NCBI RefSeq assembly: GCF_020184175.1
Contig: NC_065533.1
Span: 13,662,695-13,726,694, forward strand
Length of the DNA stretch: 64,000 nucleotides
From: Aphis gossypii
Taxonomy: Eukaryota; Arthropoda; Insecta; Hemiptera; Aphididae
Direction: 5' to 3'
Under the pieces are notes generated by a model that saw only the letters and a program-made list of their open reading frames with translations, did no database searches and was not told the origin of the DNA. Shown here piece after piece: positions 51,626 through 64,000 of the stretch. A program made the translations under genes and the position numbers. Numbering within the stretch: position 1 is the stretch's first letter; each line of letters opens with the position of its first letter.

Positions 51626-53208
51626 ATGTATATGGGTCCATACATAATACAGGCGTGGTCAAAGTTTTACAGAAGGTGTCACTTAAACATTATAATATAA
51701 CGCTTTAGAGTTTTTTTAGAAAAGTCTTCGAAATGGTGGTTTTATTTATTTCAAAAATAGGTACAACAGTGATAGAGAATAACTACTGTAGACGCGTCGG
51801 AGTTAGACGTGAATTTATCAGTTTATCAAAACTCTGTACGATTAAATATCACCATTATATGATATGTAATAGTCGTGCGTGTTTTATCGACGATATTCCA
51901 ATACAATACTTTAGCAATATACGCTTAAATGCAAACGAAAAGGTTTCATAAATGTCGAATTTTAATCTTAAAATTTACGCTTGCTACCAATGCTACTGTG
52001 ACCTATATATATTATATTAAATCGATGTAATATTGTATTCGTTTTGACATTTTTATAGCTCGACCATTGTTTATTGAAAATCTCGAACGTGATAGTGCTT
52101 CACCGTGCTCAAAATGTATTTTCAAGAAATAAATTATGTAACCCATTTGGTCTAAGTGATTTTAATTTAAGATTTTTCGTTGTTTTCGTAGTCATTATAA
52201 TATTATTATACGCTCCGTATAATGTATTACCGACGACATTATTTATTTATTTATCAATGTCGGTGTGTGTGTGTGTGTGTGTATAATAAAGCACGGATTA
52301 TACCTATAACACAATGCCAATATCACTCTCGATCCGCAGAATCTTGAGTTATTGGTGGATTTTTTATTATTTATTTATTTTTTTGTTTGTTTGTTTGTTT
52401 TCAGTCAATAATGCCCCGTTTCGATTTATTTTGGTATTACATTTTGTATTTTATAGAAAAAAAGACGTTAAGATGGCAGTTCAATAGAAATTCAAAATCA
52501 CCACAAACCAAAGTGCATAATGGGATTAAGGACTAAATATGTCTCATGATTTTAATTTGACGTCAACGGAAACGATGAGATAAAAGAAAAAACATCAGTG
52601 AACCACTTCAAACAAGAAAAATATGATTCTGAATTTAAATTTACCGTGATTGGGAATCATGTGTATATTTTATTTTTTTCATATTGTATTAAATGGCTTA
52701 TTGTGATAAAATTTATCATATGGTAATCAAATATTTAATATTATGATCGCTTTTAAGTTAGTACTTTAGGTAGGATGGGTGACTTATGGAGAAAAACTCG
52801 AGGGGACTTAGTGAGTTTTGAACAAAAGCGGTTAAAAGTCGAATTAATTTTTAGAATTGATAACTATAGGAACTCCAACAATACTTCGATATTATAAATT
52901 ATAATTTAAAAAGGGATAATCCCGTTTATTAACAAATTTTAATAGCTTAAAATGTCCTGTCGTCCGATTTTGAGATCAACCCATAATTCGTGATTTGATT
53001 TTTGTTCAAAATACAGCTTACGTATACTGTTCAATGTCTTAGTATTTACGTTTTATGCTCGCAAGAGAACTATAGGCAGGTACTGCTGGTTACACAAGTA
53101 TAATATACCATACAATGATAAGTACCAAAGTATACTACACTGGTCGACGTTGCAAATTATTTTTGTTTTTTTATCCAAAGTGTCCGAAGGTATACGTCCA
53201 ATTATATT

Positions 53209-53270
53209 CAGTGGAACCTCGATAACTCGAACCTCTATACGTCGAATTTTCAATAACTCGAAGGAATGCC
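53209..53270. mobile_element. Pogo/Tigger-like terminal repeat remnant
   Basis: CAGTGGAACCTCGATAACTC, then CGAACCTCTATACGTCGAAT and AATAACTCGAAGG, is the repeated CTCGATAACTCGAA pattern found at ends of Tigger/pogo-type elements. No reverse-complement end is visible downstream in the window. Confidence 0.5.
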
Positions 53271-53439
53271 TTGGTCCCTGCCTTTCAGTGTATATTTTAT
53301 ATATTATACATTATAATATTATACATCATTCTTTGCAGGAATACAAAATACCAATAGGTACTGCAATATAGTCTTGTCGTCATCTCGTATAATATATTCT
53401 TTGGACACTTGTACACGTTAAAATAGATATGACGTAATA

Positions 53440-55980
53440 ATATAATATATTAAATTGACGTTCGTTTTCCTATACGTCCGACCCTCTCCGCGGACAATCG
53501 ATATCAACAAAGATATCTGGCCAGTCGCCAACCACCGGTGTGTGTGTGTGTGTGTGTTATATTTCCTATCGGTAATACAGCGAACAGTATGTCAATGTGG
53601 ACTCGATAGTTTCTTGAGGCTCGGGCGACGTGAATATTATATCATACATATCTAACCTACTATACGCGTGGTTACTTTTTACCCTCATGCGACGTAAAAA
53701 TAAAACGCCCATTTTCATCCCTCGCACATTATTGTAACTCATACCAAACCAAATATGCGCTTAGTACGCGATGACTGGGTACGGTTTTTTCTATTCGCTT
53801 TACGAGACGACACTATTAATAATTATTGTGCGGAGACTGTCCATTTCGTCAATTGATCACTATCGGCGCCAAACCGTTACGACAATTGCGGTCCAAAAAC
53901 ACTATATCGTATTGAAAAGTATAAAGCTTTCGGACCACCGTTTTCACGACACGATGACGGTTTCCGAGTGCCCCCATCACACGAACCGGCCGGGTTATAA
54001 CCCGTCTTCCGCGTCTGTCATCCCGAACGGTCGGTGCAGCTGCGGTCGTCGTACAATACACGAGCTACATACGCAGTATTACATCCAGTTCGGCCGATAA
54101 CATTATTTCTTTTCACGAATTCGAGACAATCTCCCGACGACGACTTGTTCGGCGCATTATAATCGTATATATTCGTCGTTGCATGCTCGTCGATATTATA
54201 AAACGTTTCAATACAGTTATTGTGAGGAAAAAAAACCCCGTCCGGAACGGTAGTCTGCCGGGGTCCGGTGGCGGCGTATACTATTCGCGCGTGTATTATA
54301 TGTATTCGGGATCGCGCGGGCGCGGTAATATCCTGCCGGTGTGTGGGGTGTGCGGGTGTCGGCGAGTGGGTGGTTAGGTTAGTGGTAGTTATACGGGTGG
54401 ACGGGTGCGGCGAACGATGGACACTATACAGCAGAGGTGTGCGTGCGTGCGTGTGCGCGCGTATTATATATAGTGGCCGTTATTATATATACCGACGTGG
54501 GCGAACGGGGGCCAACTTGAGGGGGTGCGAAGCGCAAAAGCTTCGATCCCGCCGCCGCTGCTGCCACTCGTCACCATGGCGACCGTACCGCCGCCGTGTG
54601 CGGTTTGGCTTTTCGGACGGTCGCTGGTGAGACGCGTCGGCGGTGCGCGACGGTCGTCGTCGTCGTCATCGTCGTCGTCGTCGTCGTCGTAGTCGTCGCA
54701 GCTAGTCGTCGTCGTTCGTACACGTACGCCGCGCTCGGTATTTCTTACCGCCTCCACCGCCGCCGCCGCCGCCGCCGCGTACCACCTTATCATAACAGCT
54801 ATATATACGCGGCGTGTAATACGGGCGCCATATTTGTTCTGCCGGTCATCCCCTCGCGGCGGCGGCGGCGGCGTTAGGGGTGGCGGCGGGGGCTGAGGGG
54901 ATGACGGCGGAGGCGCTTGTTATATCGGAAAAGTTCAATTGTCCCCGCGGCGGCGGCAACAACGCGCTAGAGACGACGAACCTGCCACCACCGTAGCTAT
55001 ACACGGGCGCGCACACACACACACACACGTCGCCGATATCGACTCGATCTCGCACTTTTCCACCTCCCCGTCCGCCACCGCCGATACTGCTGCCCCGTCA
55101 CAACCCTCGGCCCCGCGGCGTATATAACACATCATCTCGCGCTCGCGAAAACTCCGCCGCCACCCGCAGTCTCGGGGGGGTTTTTTTTCGCCCACCGGCC
55201 GGCCGACGCGCTCCACCCACCCCGATCCTCCGCCACCCACACACCCGGCCCACCGGTTTTTATTTTTTCCCATTTTCCGCGTCCTCGTCGTCGTCGTCGC
55301 GCCGCCCGCCAGTCCGCCGGACAATCGCCGCGACGCCGTGTATACATATATACACTACCACTGTATACCATACTTTCACTACCACCACCGTTACCACTAC
55401 TACTTATACTTACTACTACTACTACTACTACTAGACACCACTTTATTATTATATTTACACACTGGCAAACGTTTGGTGTATTGATCCGCTCGCGCACACC
55501 GCACACACGTACGGCGCGCGCGCTGGTACACATATATATGCGCGTGTGTGTGTGTGTTTATGTATAGTCCATTATTATTGTACGAGAGTATCGTCCACGT
55601 GTGCGTGCGTGCGCGAGTCCGATGTCCGAGTGCGTATACGTACTTGTGCCGGTTGGCCGCCGACCGCGGCGAGTGACGGCGGAATGACGACTGGTGGGTG
55701 GATGGGTGGGTGGTTGGTGTGGGTAGGGGGTGGTTAGTTAGTGGGTAGGTGTTGGGGGGAGACGGAGTGTTCGGCCGAGCACGAGTGTTTCATCGAGCCG
55801 CCCGGTGGTGGGAAGGATAGGACGATATTTATTTTTCCTCCCCGCGATTTCCGGTTCGAAAGAGAATAATATAATACCATCACACGCGCTCACGTGTTAT
55901 TGTCATCGTCGAATCGAAAACGAAATCGCGCTCGGCCGGCCTCGGCGGAGGGCATCCCCGCGAATTCATCACTTGTAGCG
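53440..55980. promoter_or_regulatory. Largest CpG-rich island, candidate promoter/first-exon region
   Basis: About 2.5 kb of CG-rich sequence with GTC (about 54650-54700), GCC/GCG, GT (53538-53556), AC (55006-55028), TAC (55409-55433) and GTGG-type repeats. Plus strand: a strong start context TCACCATGGCG at 54576 opens a 38-codon frame with a possible donor, CTG followed by GTGAGA. Minus strand: a 109-codon frame (54464-54793) has poly-Ala and poly-Asp runs then a less repetitive tail, and a strong donor-like GTAAGTAT lies near 55412. No domain is recognisable, so gene and direction remain open. Confidence 0.35.
54650..54700. repeat. GTC/CGT trinucleotide microsatellite
   Basis: Near-uninterrupted TCG/CGT repeats about 50 bp long inside the CpG island. 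They read as poly-Ser or poly-Val on the plus strand and poly-Asp on the minus strand, which explains several open frames here. Confidence 0.8.
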
Positions 55981-58900
55981 GACTGCTAACTGAAGGGGTA
56001 GGTATATTGGTTAATGCTGCGTGTTTTAAATAAATGATTAACCTATACCATCATTTGTGTTTTACGTCTGCGTTACTGTTTATAGTATAGAATAATGTAT
56101 TTTAATAGTTATATAACATTTCTATATTTGTGCCATATTTGTGCTCGAAATATGTATCTATGTAGGGCCAAAACATGACGTAAATGGTCACGCCTCCCAA
56201 GCAAATAAATCTCCAGGCTAACCGAATCCAATAAACTTGTCAACCTGAGACATAAATAATATATAAGTAATGTCACTATAGAAATCGTATTTATCGTTCT
56301 ATATAAATCATTGAACTTCACGTAATAAGTTCACAATTTTAGACGTATAACAATCATCAATATTTATTATGTTGCAGTGATATCCGATTAAGTGTACAGC
56401 AACCGTTAAACAGTGCCATATTTAGCCTCGCCTTCTGGTCCGTGCACCTAGTTTACAATTTTCATAACGAAATTTTCCAGGAAATACAACTAGAAGATTT
56501 TGTCAAAACAATAAAGTTAAAATATTCAATTTTTTGTGACTATATTATTTATACTATATATTTAATTGTTTAAATTTATATGCATAAATTTGATATTTAA
56601 TCCGATCACTTTACCTGATATCTATACAAATAATATCATCGGAATGATTCGTTCCATGATATTGCACTATATATAAACGAAATTTCAATCAACAATAAAA
56701 TGCTGCTTCACTGATGTATAACAGTATTCTAAAGATTGTTTACATTATAATTTTCAATTTATAATACATCGTAGATGACTGGAACATTCCACTAATACTT
56801 AAATAATTGTTATTTTATATATACAAGCAAATGTTCACAATATTTTAGTTAACTTGACTTTATTTAATATTTATACCATTATACTTAATTAAGTCAGTGT
56901 TGAATAACTACTATTACAATTTACAAGTCGATGATACAATAACATGGTTCAGTATTAAAATAGTTATTTAATAATATACGAGTTTTTGGCGAAAATTATT
57001 TCAACCGACTGTAATAGCGATGTAAAAGTTGTCCTAGGAAAATATTTAATATTGAATTGAATTAGTACACATGCATTATAATGACTTACTCGACGAATAA
57101 CGATGAGGTACTATTGATAAACATAATACGATTTTCCAGATTGTCATCATCTTATTTTTGTTTGAATTCGACACATAAATATCAAAAACAAAAATAATTT
57201 TAATGAACGTTATATTATAATAAACTACAAGATCTTATGTATTTTTAAGTGCAATACCAATTCAAACTGCCATTATCAATTCTGCGGCATCGTTAATTAA
57301 AACGCCAAGACAAATATGAATATTGAACTTAAAATTTAACATTAATGTAAAAAAAACTTTTTTTTCGGTTTATAGTTTCACTTGATTCATTAATATATAC
57401 ACATTACAATATGTAGGCAGTCCCAAAATGAATCTGTTCCTTCTGATTTTAAATTTAAAAAAAATGTTACGTCTTGTATTTTTTTTTGAAATTCTGCAGG
57501 ACATCGCACTGCGCCCTCTCTAGATGTTTAAGGTTATTTGCACCTGTGAATCATTGATAAATCCTGTACTTTTTTTTTTACGCACAAATTGAATTCGCGT
57601 TTGTTTACCGTGTGCAGTGTTAATGTATATAATACATATACTGTATAAAAGTTTCCACCGCGTATTCTTAAAGTTGAAAACATTTTTTTTTCCAATGTAC
57701 AAGACTGCTTAGGCAACGGAAAACCTTTTAGGTCCGTTGGGAGTTGACCGGCAGAACACCACGACGGCAACCACGTGTGGTAATTTTTTTTTTTAACACG
57801 AAAACCCTACTAGTCGCGGATCAGAGGGATTTCATTTTGAATTCCTAGAAAACAAAAAGTTATACAAATGAATAACGTCAAATCATAGGTATATTAAATA
57901 GCTAAATGGTAATTAAAGTAATTATTAGGTAATTTTATGCAAAACTTTTTATTGCTATATTTTGTAAAAATCAAGTTAGGTATTGGTTTTATTAGAAATA
58001 ATTGTGGGAAGTTTGAAAAATAAATATGTTTAAAAAACACATTTTATGTCAATTAAAAATTAAAATATCTTGTTTGCTTATTTCGTTAAAGTATTCTAAA
58101 TTTTTAAGATATTACACGTTAATCCAGATTATTTTAGATCCTTTTAGTAAAAAAAATATTACTCCTAATAAAAAGCGGTTTTGGGAATTAATTCATGTTT
58201 TTCATAGAAACACTTCAATTATGGGTTGTATATCATAAGTGCACGAATCATAAGAATGATAAAGTATTGATTTGGTGTTGAGCGAACACGCTCGTGATTA
58301 AATATTATAAAATATAAATGCAAAACGAAATAATACCAGATACAACGGTAGTACAACGATAAAGTACCTCTATTATATCCAAATAATAGGAAAAACAAAA
58401 TTAAAATAAATATAGCGCCCTAAAATGTGCTCTGCTAAAAAAAAAAAAGTTATCAAAATTATTATTATAATGTCTTCGCCCCTACCTCGCTTATAACTAT
58501 AATTGATGCACCAGCTATGGCTAACATTTATCCATACATCTCCTCTTACAATATTCTAACCCTACTTTTGTATTTATGTTAAAATTTAATCCACTGCAGT
58601 AACTAGTAAATTTTTTTAAATTTCCTATTGTTATCTTTAAAATTAGGAAAATTATTGTATAAATATATACGCGGAAAAACTGAAAACCAAAACTATATAC
58701 AAACGGGTATAATATATTATAATATGTAATAAACAAATGTGTTATATACGGTCAAAAAAATAATTCATAATACCTAAATATAATAATTTTGAATATTTTT
58801 ATAAATTAATAATAATAAAACATTATCACTTTTATAAAATAAGTCATAAGAAATAAACCTTTTTAAAGTTATCGTTTATATAGTATTATAGTGACATTTT

Positions 58901-61900
58901 TTCAATTTACTATTGTAAGTTGTTATGTCGACATAAATATATAAATTATACATATTACATTAAACAGTGTAGAGCAGCAGTTCTCAACCTGTGGTACGCG
59001 TACCATCACTAGTGGTATGTGGAAAGCTCATAGGTGGTTAGCGAAGAAAATCTCCCTTTATAAAAAACATAAACGTATACATTATAAATAACGAAAAAAA
59101 TAGTCAGGTGGTACGTGAAAATGTTCAAACTGTGTAGGTGGCAAGAGTGAAGCTTATAATTTTGTCAGCAGTTAGAGAACGTTTTCGCATAATGCATTTA
59201 AATAAATAACCGATTTTTTTGTATTTTTAATTGAGGCGTTGCCATAATATTCGTTTGCTCTAGTTATTATAAATGCCAGAATTAATCAGTGGCATGTTAG
59301 AGATGATTTTTTGAAAGGTGTCCAAAATATCCTTTAATATCCGGTATTATAATTCGGTAAAATTCAAATACCTTCTGGTTATTATAGATCAATTTTAAAT
59401 TTAGCTTAAAACTATCTCGAAACGTGTAGACGGCTCTAATAAAATGAATTCCACTTTTATAGTTTGGATATGAATATTTAGAGAGACACGAATAAAATAC
59501 TATATTGGACTGTTTTTTTATTTATTTAGTGGGTATCAAGATATGGAAAACACTACCCCTTCTCTAAATATGCCACTGGAACTAGTTAATTACAGTATAA
59601 GTGAACCAATCAATATTTAAAAAAAAAAAACTTATAATGATGTCAATATACTATGTGGTCTATGTCAATATCCACTGATTAATGTATTTCACCTTTAAAT
59701 TTTAAAACTTGGTACGAAAATAACTTTATAGGAGTACTGTAACATAGCATGTATAATATCCATTAAGTATATATATATATATATTTTTTAAATAATTTAC
59801 ATTTATTTTATAATTTGTCTGTACAATAAAATCCACAGACATTAACTACCCATGCTACCGTCATACGAAAACCAGGGTGTTTTGCAAGTTTTAATTAAAG
59901 CTCATGAAATTTCCTACAAAATCTGTTATTAAGAATTGGCTCTAAAATATATCTCTAATAATAAGGAAATAACCTTAATTAAAATTCAGAAGATTAAATA
60001 AAATAATTTCAACAATGTGTAAAATTTGTAATTCATTATTAATCCAAGAAAAAATGTTGAGTTGAAATAATTATTTTTTTAGTACACACAAACGCCATGC
60101 ACCTTATTATAATTTTTTTTATGACAAAATTTCATCTAAAACTATATAATATATTGAATAAAAGTATATAACAATTTTATTTGCGAAATCGAAAAAAAAT
60201 GTATATGATTTGAAGTTATTGTGAAATATTATTAATACTAAAAATATATTAGTCAAGAAAAAACTGTGTTTATCTTATTCTAAATTCATTAAAAATGTAT
60301 TTATACCAGGTGTTAATATTTATTATTCGTGTTGATAAATTATGCTTGAGCCTTAGGGGTCTGTACTTCTGTAGCCGACAGTGCATTAAAGAAAAACATT
60401 TAAGCAAACTTTTATGATGATGTTTTGCTGACTTGTCAGTTGTCAATGTATAACAAGTATATTAATTTATAATAGTGTATGCGAGTTTGTTCTGAACATT
60501 GAATCGTCCGCATGAATGCATTGTTAATTTTTAATCGTTAAACTCTTGCGTTCATGCAGACACAAAACTTTAAGTGTTATGGTCACTACTTCCAAGACTG
60601 ATAAAATCGTTCTGAATAAAAAAAAATGTCTGCACACAAGTAACAAACAATAAATTCGTGTTGAGAATTAAAGCATTAAGTATAACACACACACGTATTG
60701 TATATATGTTTGTCAAGTTTAAAAACCCTAGGTCACGGGCACCATAGGGAATTAGTTCGGTGATAACTGTTAGTTGTACTACTTTGCGCACATATCGAAA
60801 AAAAACAACTCATTTCAATTTTAAGAGTTTTCAAAAAAATTAGTTATATGCTTTTTTTATAAGTTAAGTCATCAAATTTACTATACATACTATCTAATTT
60901 TTCCATTTCCGTTTTTAATCATTAAACGAACTAAATATTATTATAACATATATTATCATAAAATATTACATTTTATTAGTAGTGACAACTACAGTTTGAT
61001 AGTGAATGTCACTTTATTGTGGTGCGGTACGATTGAACAATATTAAAATATAGCTATTTGGTATTCAAAATTGACCCAGTGTTAGGGCAATCGATATCCC
61101 TAGAAAGATACTTACCGAGTTTGATAACTTTTAACCATAAAACCGACATCACGTTTAGAAATTAAAATACAAGAAATATATTTACCATTTATTGAACAGT
61201 ACACGTGTCGTATAAAACATATTATACTACACTATAATAGGTACTTATAATGTTATTTCTAATTCTTCAATTACGTGAGGAACGTATTTCGTCTTATATT
61301 TTTATAATAATCTAGAAAATGATAATACAATTTCGCAGCTTGGTTAAGAACTATTTTGGAAATAGTGTATTTCTCTGGTAGTGTATTACACTGGTTGTAC
61401 AACATTATACTATTCATAGGAAATGCATATATGACCTCGTTATCCTGTCTCCGATTTGGCTATACATTACATCCGTTTCAATTTCCCTGCACTTTCATTG
61501 AAAGCTTACTCCATATGCACAGTCCGTGATAACTGCTTGATCAGTTAACCTACCCTAATCTACTGCCATGCATTGAATTTACCAACTTTAACTATTAAAA
61601 TTGAAAATTGTATTCATTTTAACTGTATATAATTATTCGCAAGTATTTTTGATTTTAACAAAGTTTATCAACATTCGACATTTAAAAAAAAAGAGTAACA
61701 CTTATTCGGTATTTATAATAATTTCCATAAAATAACTAACGATGAGGAACACGGTATTACAATAGGTATGTTTAAGTCTTTAATTAAAAAAAAAAAAAAT
61801 ACATAAATATTTCAAAAACCTAAAACCGTTAAAAATTACAAATATTTTAAACAGCACGAAAATACTCAAAATTATATCATGTTTAAAAAATACTAATATA

Positions 61901-62223
61901 AAATTAAATTTCTATAGGTAACAAATTATTGTCGTATTATTTGTTTTAAGAATATAATGGTCATAAGTGATTGCTGATTACCTATAACAATTAATACGGC
62001 TAATACGATATTCTGTGTTTTTGAAAATACCTATTGATACCTACTATAGTAACGCGTGTTATAATATAAATTTACAAATTACAAATAATATTTATTTTCG
62101 AATAATTGATTGTCAAGTTATTCTTATACATGCTGAGTCTCTTGTCTAAATGTAGTTAACACAAGTTACTCAATATTCTATCACTGTTTTTCTAATTCTT
62201 TGAGTATTTAAAAAGCTGATATT
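55981..62223. other. AT-rich intergenic DNA
   Basis: No supported exon. Contents noted: the decayed hAT-like element at 58975-59184, a GC-richer patch at 57700-57780 with a 78-codon minus frame of no recognisable family, and poly-A/T runs. Confidence 0.5.
58975..59184. mobile_element. Decayed hAT-like MITE
   Basis: The left end CAGCAGTTCTCAACCTGTGG with GTACGCGTACC is a typical hAT terminus. The motif GTGGTACG recurs internally near 59108. The right end, with GAGAACG near 59173-59182, matches only in part. No target duplication could be confirmed. Confidence 0.5.
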
Positions 62224-62317
62224 ATGTTTTCAAAATATACCGAAGAGGTGTTCCAAGTATTTTTGACGCTAGTATTGCTGCTACGACCGGTCGTCAGTCA
62301 TCCGTTCCGGCAAAATA
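62224..62317 (+). CDS. Secreted-protein exon 1: putative signal peptide
   Basis: ATG at 62224 opens a 44-codon frame. The first 31 codons hold acidic and polar residues, then VFLTLVLLLRPVVSH, then a polar stretch. The donor A followed by GTAAAGTT (GT at 62318-62319) gives phase 1, which exon 2 needs, and the joined codon is Ser32. An alternative is retention of the intron with initiation at 62421, but that N-terminus has an Arg inside its hydrophobic stretch. Confidence 0.55.
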
Positions 62318-63312
62318 GTAAAGTTCTAGAACATATTCGCATTGATACTATAGTATAAGTGTCCAACTCAGACGTTCTGTTTTTATAAAATTTAATGTCC
62401 CACACAAAGATTATTATTCATTGTTTAGGCATATTATGGTTAAATTATATATTGTACGCTTCGTTTCAGGCGAAGAATGTCAGTATCCGCAGGAAAACAA
62501 TGCAGACCGAATGTACAATGTACCACCGGCGTGTGGTGAAGGAAAATTCCGGGACCCGCTTGAGATCTTAGGTTCGTCACATTTATACGATATATTTATA
62601 CGTATTTACTTTTTTTTTTTAAGACATCGTGCTATTTCAATATTAAGTAAAAGATAAATATTATACTAAAATATAGGAAACACCAATATAGTACTCTGTT
62701 ATCGGAGGACTTACAGCTAATATATAATATAAGTCTACCGGAATCTATTTTTTTTTTTTGACTCGTCTTTGTGTGACTCTCTGGTCGGTTAATGATTTTA
62801 AAGTGTCGGCTAGAAAAGCCATGGAAAATATTAGCTAACCCCTAGCTCTATATCATTTGAAACTATGCACATTTATATGTGTTTAAATATCGTCAATCCA
62901 TTTTTACATCGTTACAGGCGTAAAATTCCCAGAAACCAGAATCAAGCATTTGTGCAAGGCTGACGTGTACATGTACGCCGACAAGATTTCGAACGTGAGT
63001 TTTCCGGCCGACGCCATCAAACTTTGCGGGGCCGTGTGCGAAGGTTACCAAGACACTATGATCTTTGACGTAGGAGTAAAAGTGAAGGTGATCAACGCCA
63101 ACTGCGATTACACTGGCGCAACAATTATTGAACAACATTCGGCAAACGAAACACACCCGGCCATATGTCCGGACCTGAGCACCGCGTGCGTGTGCACCTA
63201 TAACGTCCGTTGCAACCAGCGGACGAGGCCCATCACGTACACGTTGACTCCAAATCAAAAGGGATATCTCAGGGTGGAGGTAGCTGATTGTGGGAATTCA
63301 AATGTCACCTGA
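62224..63312 (+). CDS. Predicted secreted cysteine-rich protein, three exons, 196 aa
   Basis: Exons 62224-62317, 62470-62571 and 62918-63312 sum to 591 nt and remain in frame to TGA. Exon 1 gives an N-terminus with a hydrophobic core (VFLTLVLLL, residues 12-20), a plausible signal peptide, and ends in phase 1 before GTAAAG. Exon 2 follows a pyrimidine-rich cgtttcAG and ends before GTTCGT in phase 1. Exon 3 follows ttacAG. The mature chain has eleven cysteines (35, 53, 78, 102, 106, 128, 149, 156, 158, 164, 190) and three N-glycosylation sequons (Asn 91, 142, 194), so secretion is likely. I do not recognise the family. The size, cysteines and beta-like alternation faintly recall ML (MD-2/NPC2-like) lipid-binding proteins, but the cysteine spacing does not clearly fit. 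Exons 2 and 3 are well supported; exon 1 is inferred. Confidence 0.75.
62470..62571 (+). CDS. Secreted-protein exon 2
   Basis: A 102-nt exon encoding residues 33-65 (opening EECQYPQENN), with Cys35 and Cys53. The acceptor tacgcttcgtttcAG has a good pyrimidine tract. The donor TTAG followed by GTTCGT leaves one base that joins GC of exon 3 to make Gly66. Confidence 0.75.
   Translation, partial: AKNVSIRRKTMQTECTMYHRRVVKENSGTRLRS
62918..63312 (+). CDS. Secreted-protein exon 3 with stop codon
   Basis: A 395-nt exon encoding residues 67-196. GC content is clearly above that of the flanks, as in a coding exon. Nine cysteines, including the close group ICPDLSTACVC, and three glycosylation sequons are visible. 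It ends NSNVT then TGA. Confidence 0.85.
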
Positions 63313-63688
63313 ATCGTCTCCCACCCCGAGTTACGCGTAAATGCGACTACAGAAATGCGTAACTTCGCTGCGTGGATCTCTCCACGCGACTTCCGGGTGG
63401 TCGGGGAATCAAGTAACATACATGGGTACAACCGTCTTCTGCTCGGTGAAACGTGAATGCCGGTTGCGACAGACATTGTAGGATCACACGTACGCGGTAC
63501 TCAGGTTCGGCTACCGTGATCCAAAGATACCCTGGCGCCCTAATTTTGCTCTGATCTAATCGTTTTGAATGAGCTTGTGGTTGTTGTCAGTTTACCACAT
63601 ATCACGAATTTGTGGTGGTTGCAAGTGTACAGACACAAGGCTCACAAACCGTGTTTTGTTATACATATTTTTATAATTATAGCTTAAA

Positions 63689-63694
63689 AATAAA
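63689..63694 (+). terminator. Polyadenylation signal AATAAA of the secreted-protein gene
   Basis: AATAAA lies 377 bases after the TGA at 63312, followed by a T/G-rich stretch (cttcattgttg). It is the first canonical signal downstream, giving a 3' UTR of about 0.4 kb. A second AATAAA-type site occurs near 63793. Confidence 0.6.
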
Positions 63695-64000
63695 CGTCTT
63701 CATTGTTGAAGGCATATTTTATAATATAATATGAATATCATGGATTAATTATTTTTAAAATCTAAAAAGTGCGATAAATGTATTGATTTTATAATAAAAT
63801 TATTTTTCGAGTGAGTAACCTTTTGAAGCTATAAAAATGCTATGTAATTTATGAAAAAGAATTGGATTTATTATTTATTTATTTATTTATTTTTTTTTTT
63901 TTTTTGGGGGGGGTGGGGTTGATACTCGAGAGAGTTATCATAGGTTGCGCTCACGAATTGCCTCCCATGAATTTTTTTTAAAAGGGATACTCTAATTGCC
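63695..64000. repeat. Downstream AT-rich DNA, TTTA microsatellite and G-rich tract
   Basis: A TTTA repeat at about 63867-63891 runs into poly-T and then GGGGGGGGTGGGG at 63906-63918. Possibly the edge of a further mobile element cut by the window end; no gene seen. Confidence 0.45.

Larger units (their letters stand above)
48111..53208. other. AT-rich desert with GC-richer patches
   Basis: No supported gene. A moderately GC-rich patch at 48900-49200 has opposed 80-codon frames without recognisable domains. A patch at 51270-51640 contains the inverted-repeat structure at 51546-51625. Short T/G microsatellites lie at 52263-52281 and 52381-52400. Confidence 0.5.

Noticed and set aside
57534..57770. 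78-codon minus frame with a GC-richer start
   Set aside because: No recognisable family or splice partners; half of it is AT-rich low complexity, and the GC-rich half may be transposon-derived.
62421..62657. Single-exon reading of the secreted-protein locus starting at 62421
   Set aside because: It runs past a good donor at 62572 into intron sequence, and the true C-terminal exon lies at 62918. The spliced model preserves frame and cysteine pattern.

Overview
The window looks like nuclear DNA from a hemipteran insect, most likely an aphid. The background is very AT-rich (roughly 70 percent or more A+T by eye), introns are short to medium, mononucleotide runs and AT, AC, GTC and TTA microsatellites are dense, and there are several short non-autonomous DNA transposons. 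Two repeat copies resemble a dispersed sequence I associate with aphid genomes. There is no bacterial-style gene packing, and no rRNA, tRNA or CRISPR that I could recognise. The aphid assignment is inference; no species is claimed.

Only two protein-coding genes can be supported. (1) A minus-strand TRPC-family cation channel gene, about 27.3-34.1 kb. Four coding exons join in frame to a 755-residue protein: ankyrin repeats, a TRPC-type His/Cys zinc-site motif, six transmembrane segments, an LFW pore helix, a degenerate TRP box and a PPPFN motif. It is short and divergent, ends soon after the first C-terminal helix, probably uses one GC-AG intron, and its large exon is about 60 percent GC in AT-rich surroundings. 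A CpG-rich island at 35.5-36.5 kb with a good minus-strand splice donor is a likely promoter and 5' UTR. (2) A plus-strand three-exon gene at 62.2-63.3 kb that encodes a predicted secreted, cysteine-rich, 196-residue protein of unrecognised family, followed by a polyadenylation signal near 63.69 kb.

The rest is non-coding as far as I can read. 1-27 kb is a gene desert with CpG-rich islands at about 10.1-11.3 and 16.6-17.6 kb, two small DNA transposons (3.53-3.77 and 7.30-7.49 kb) and two copies of one dispersed repeat. 28.8-33.3 kb is TRPC introns carrying hAT-like insertions, one with an 8-bp target-site duplication. 36.5-62.2 kb is a second desert with islands at 47.5-48.1 and 53.4-56.0 kb. 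The latter is the largest and carries opposed candidate start codons, so it could be the promoter or first exon of a gene lying mostly outside the window. The islands show no readable coding exons beyond low-complexity frames.

The most interesting material is the unusual TRPC channel (pore, zinc site, TRP box, GC donor, short tail), the orphan secreted protein, the gene-less CpG islands, and a compact inverted-repeat structure near 51.55 kb.
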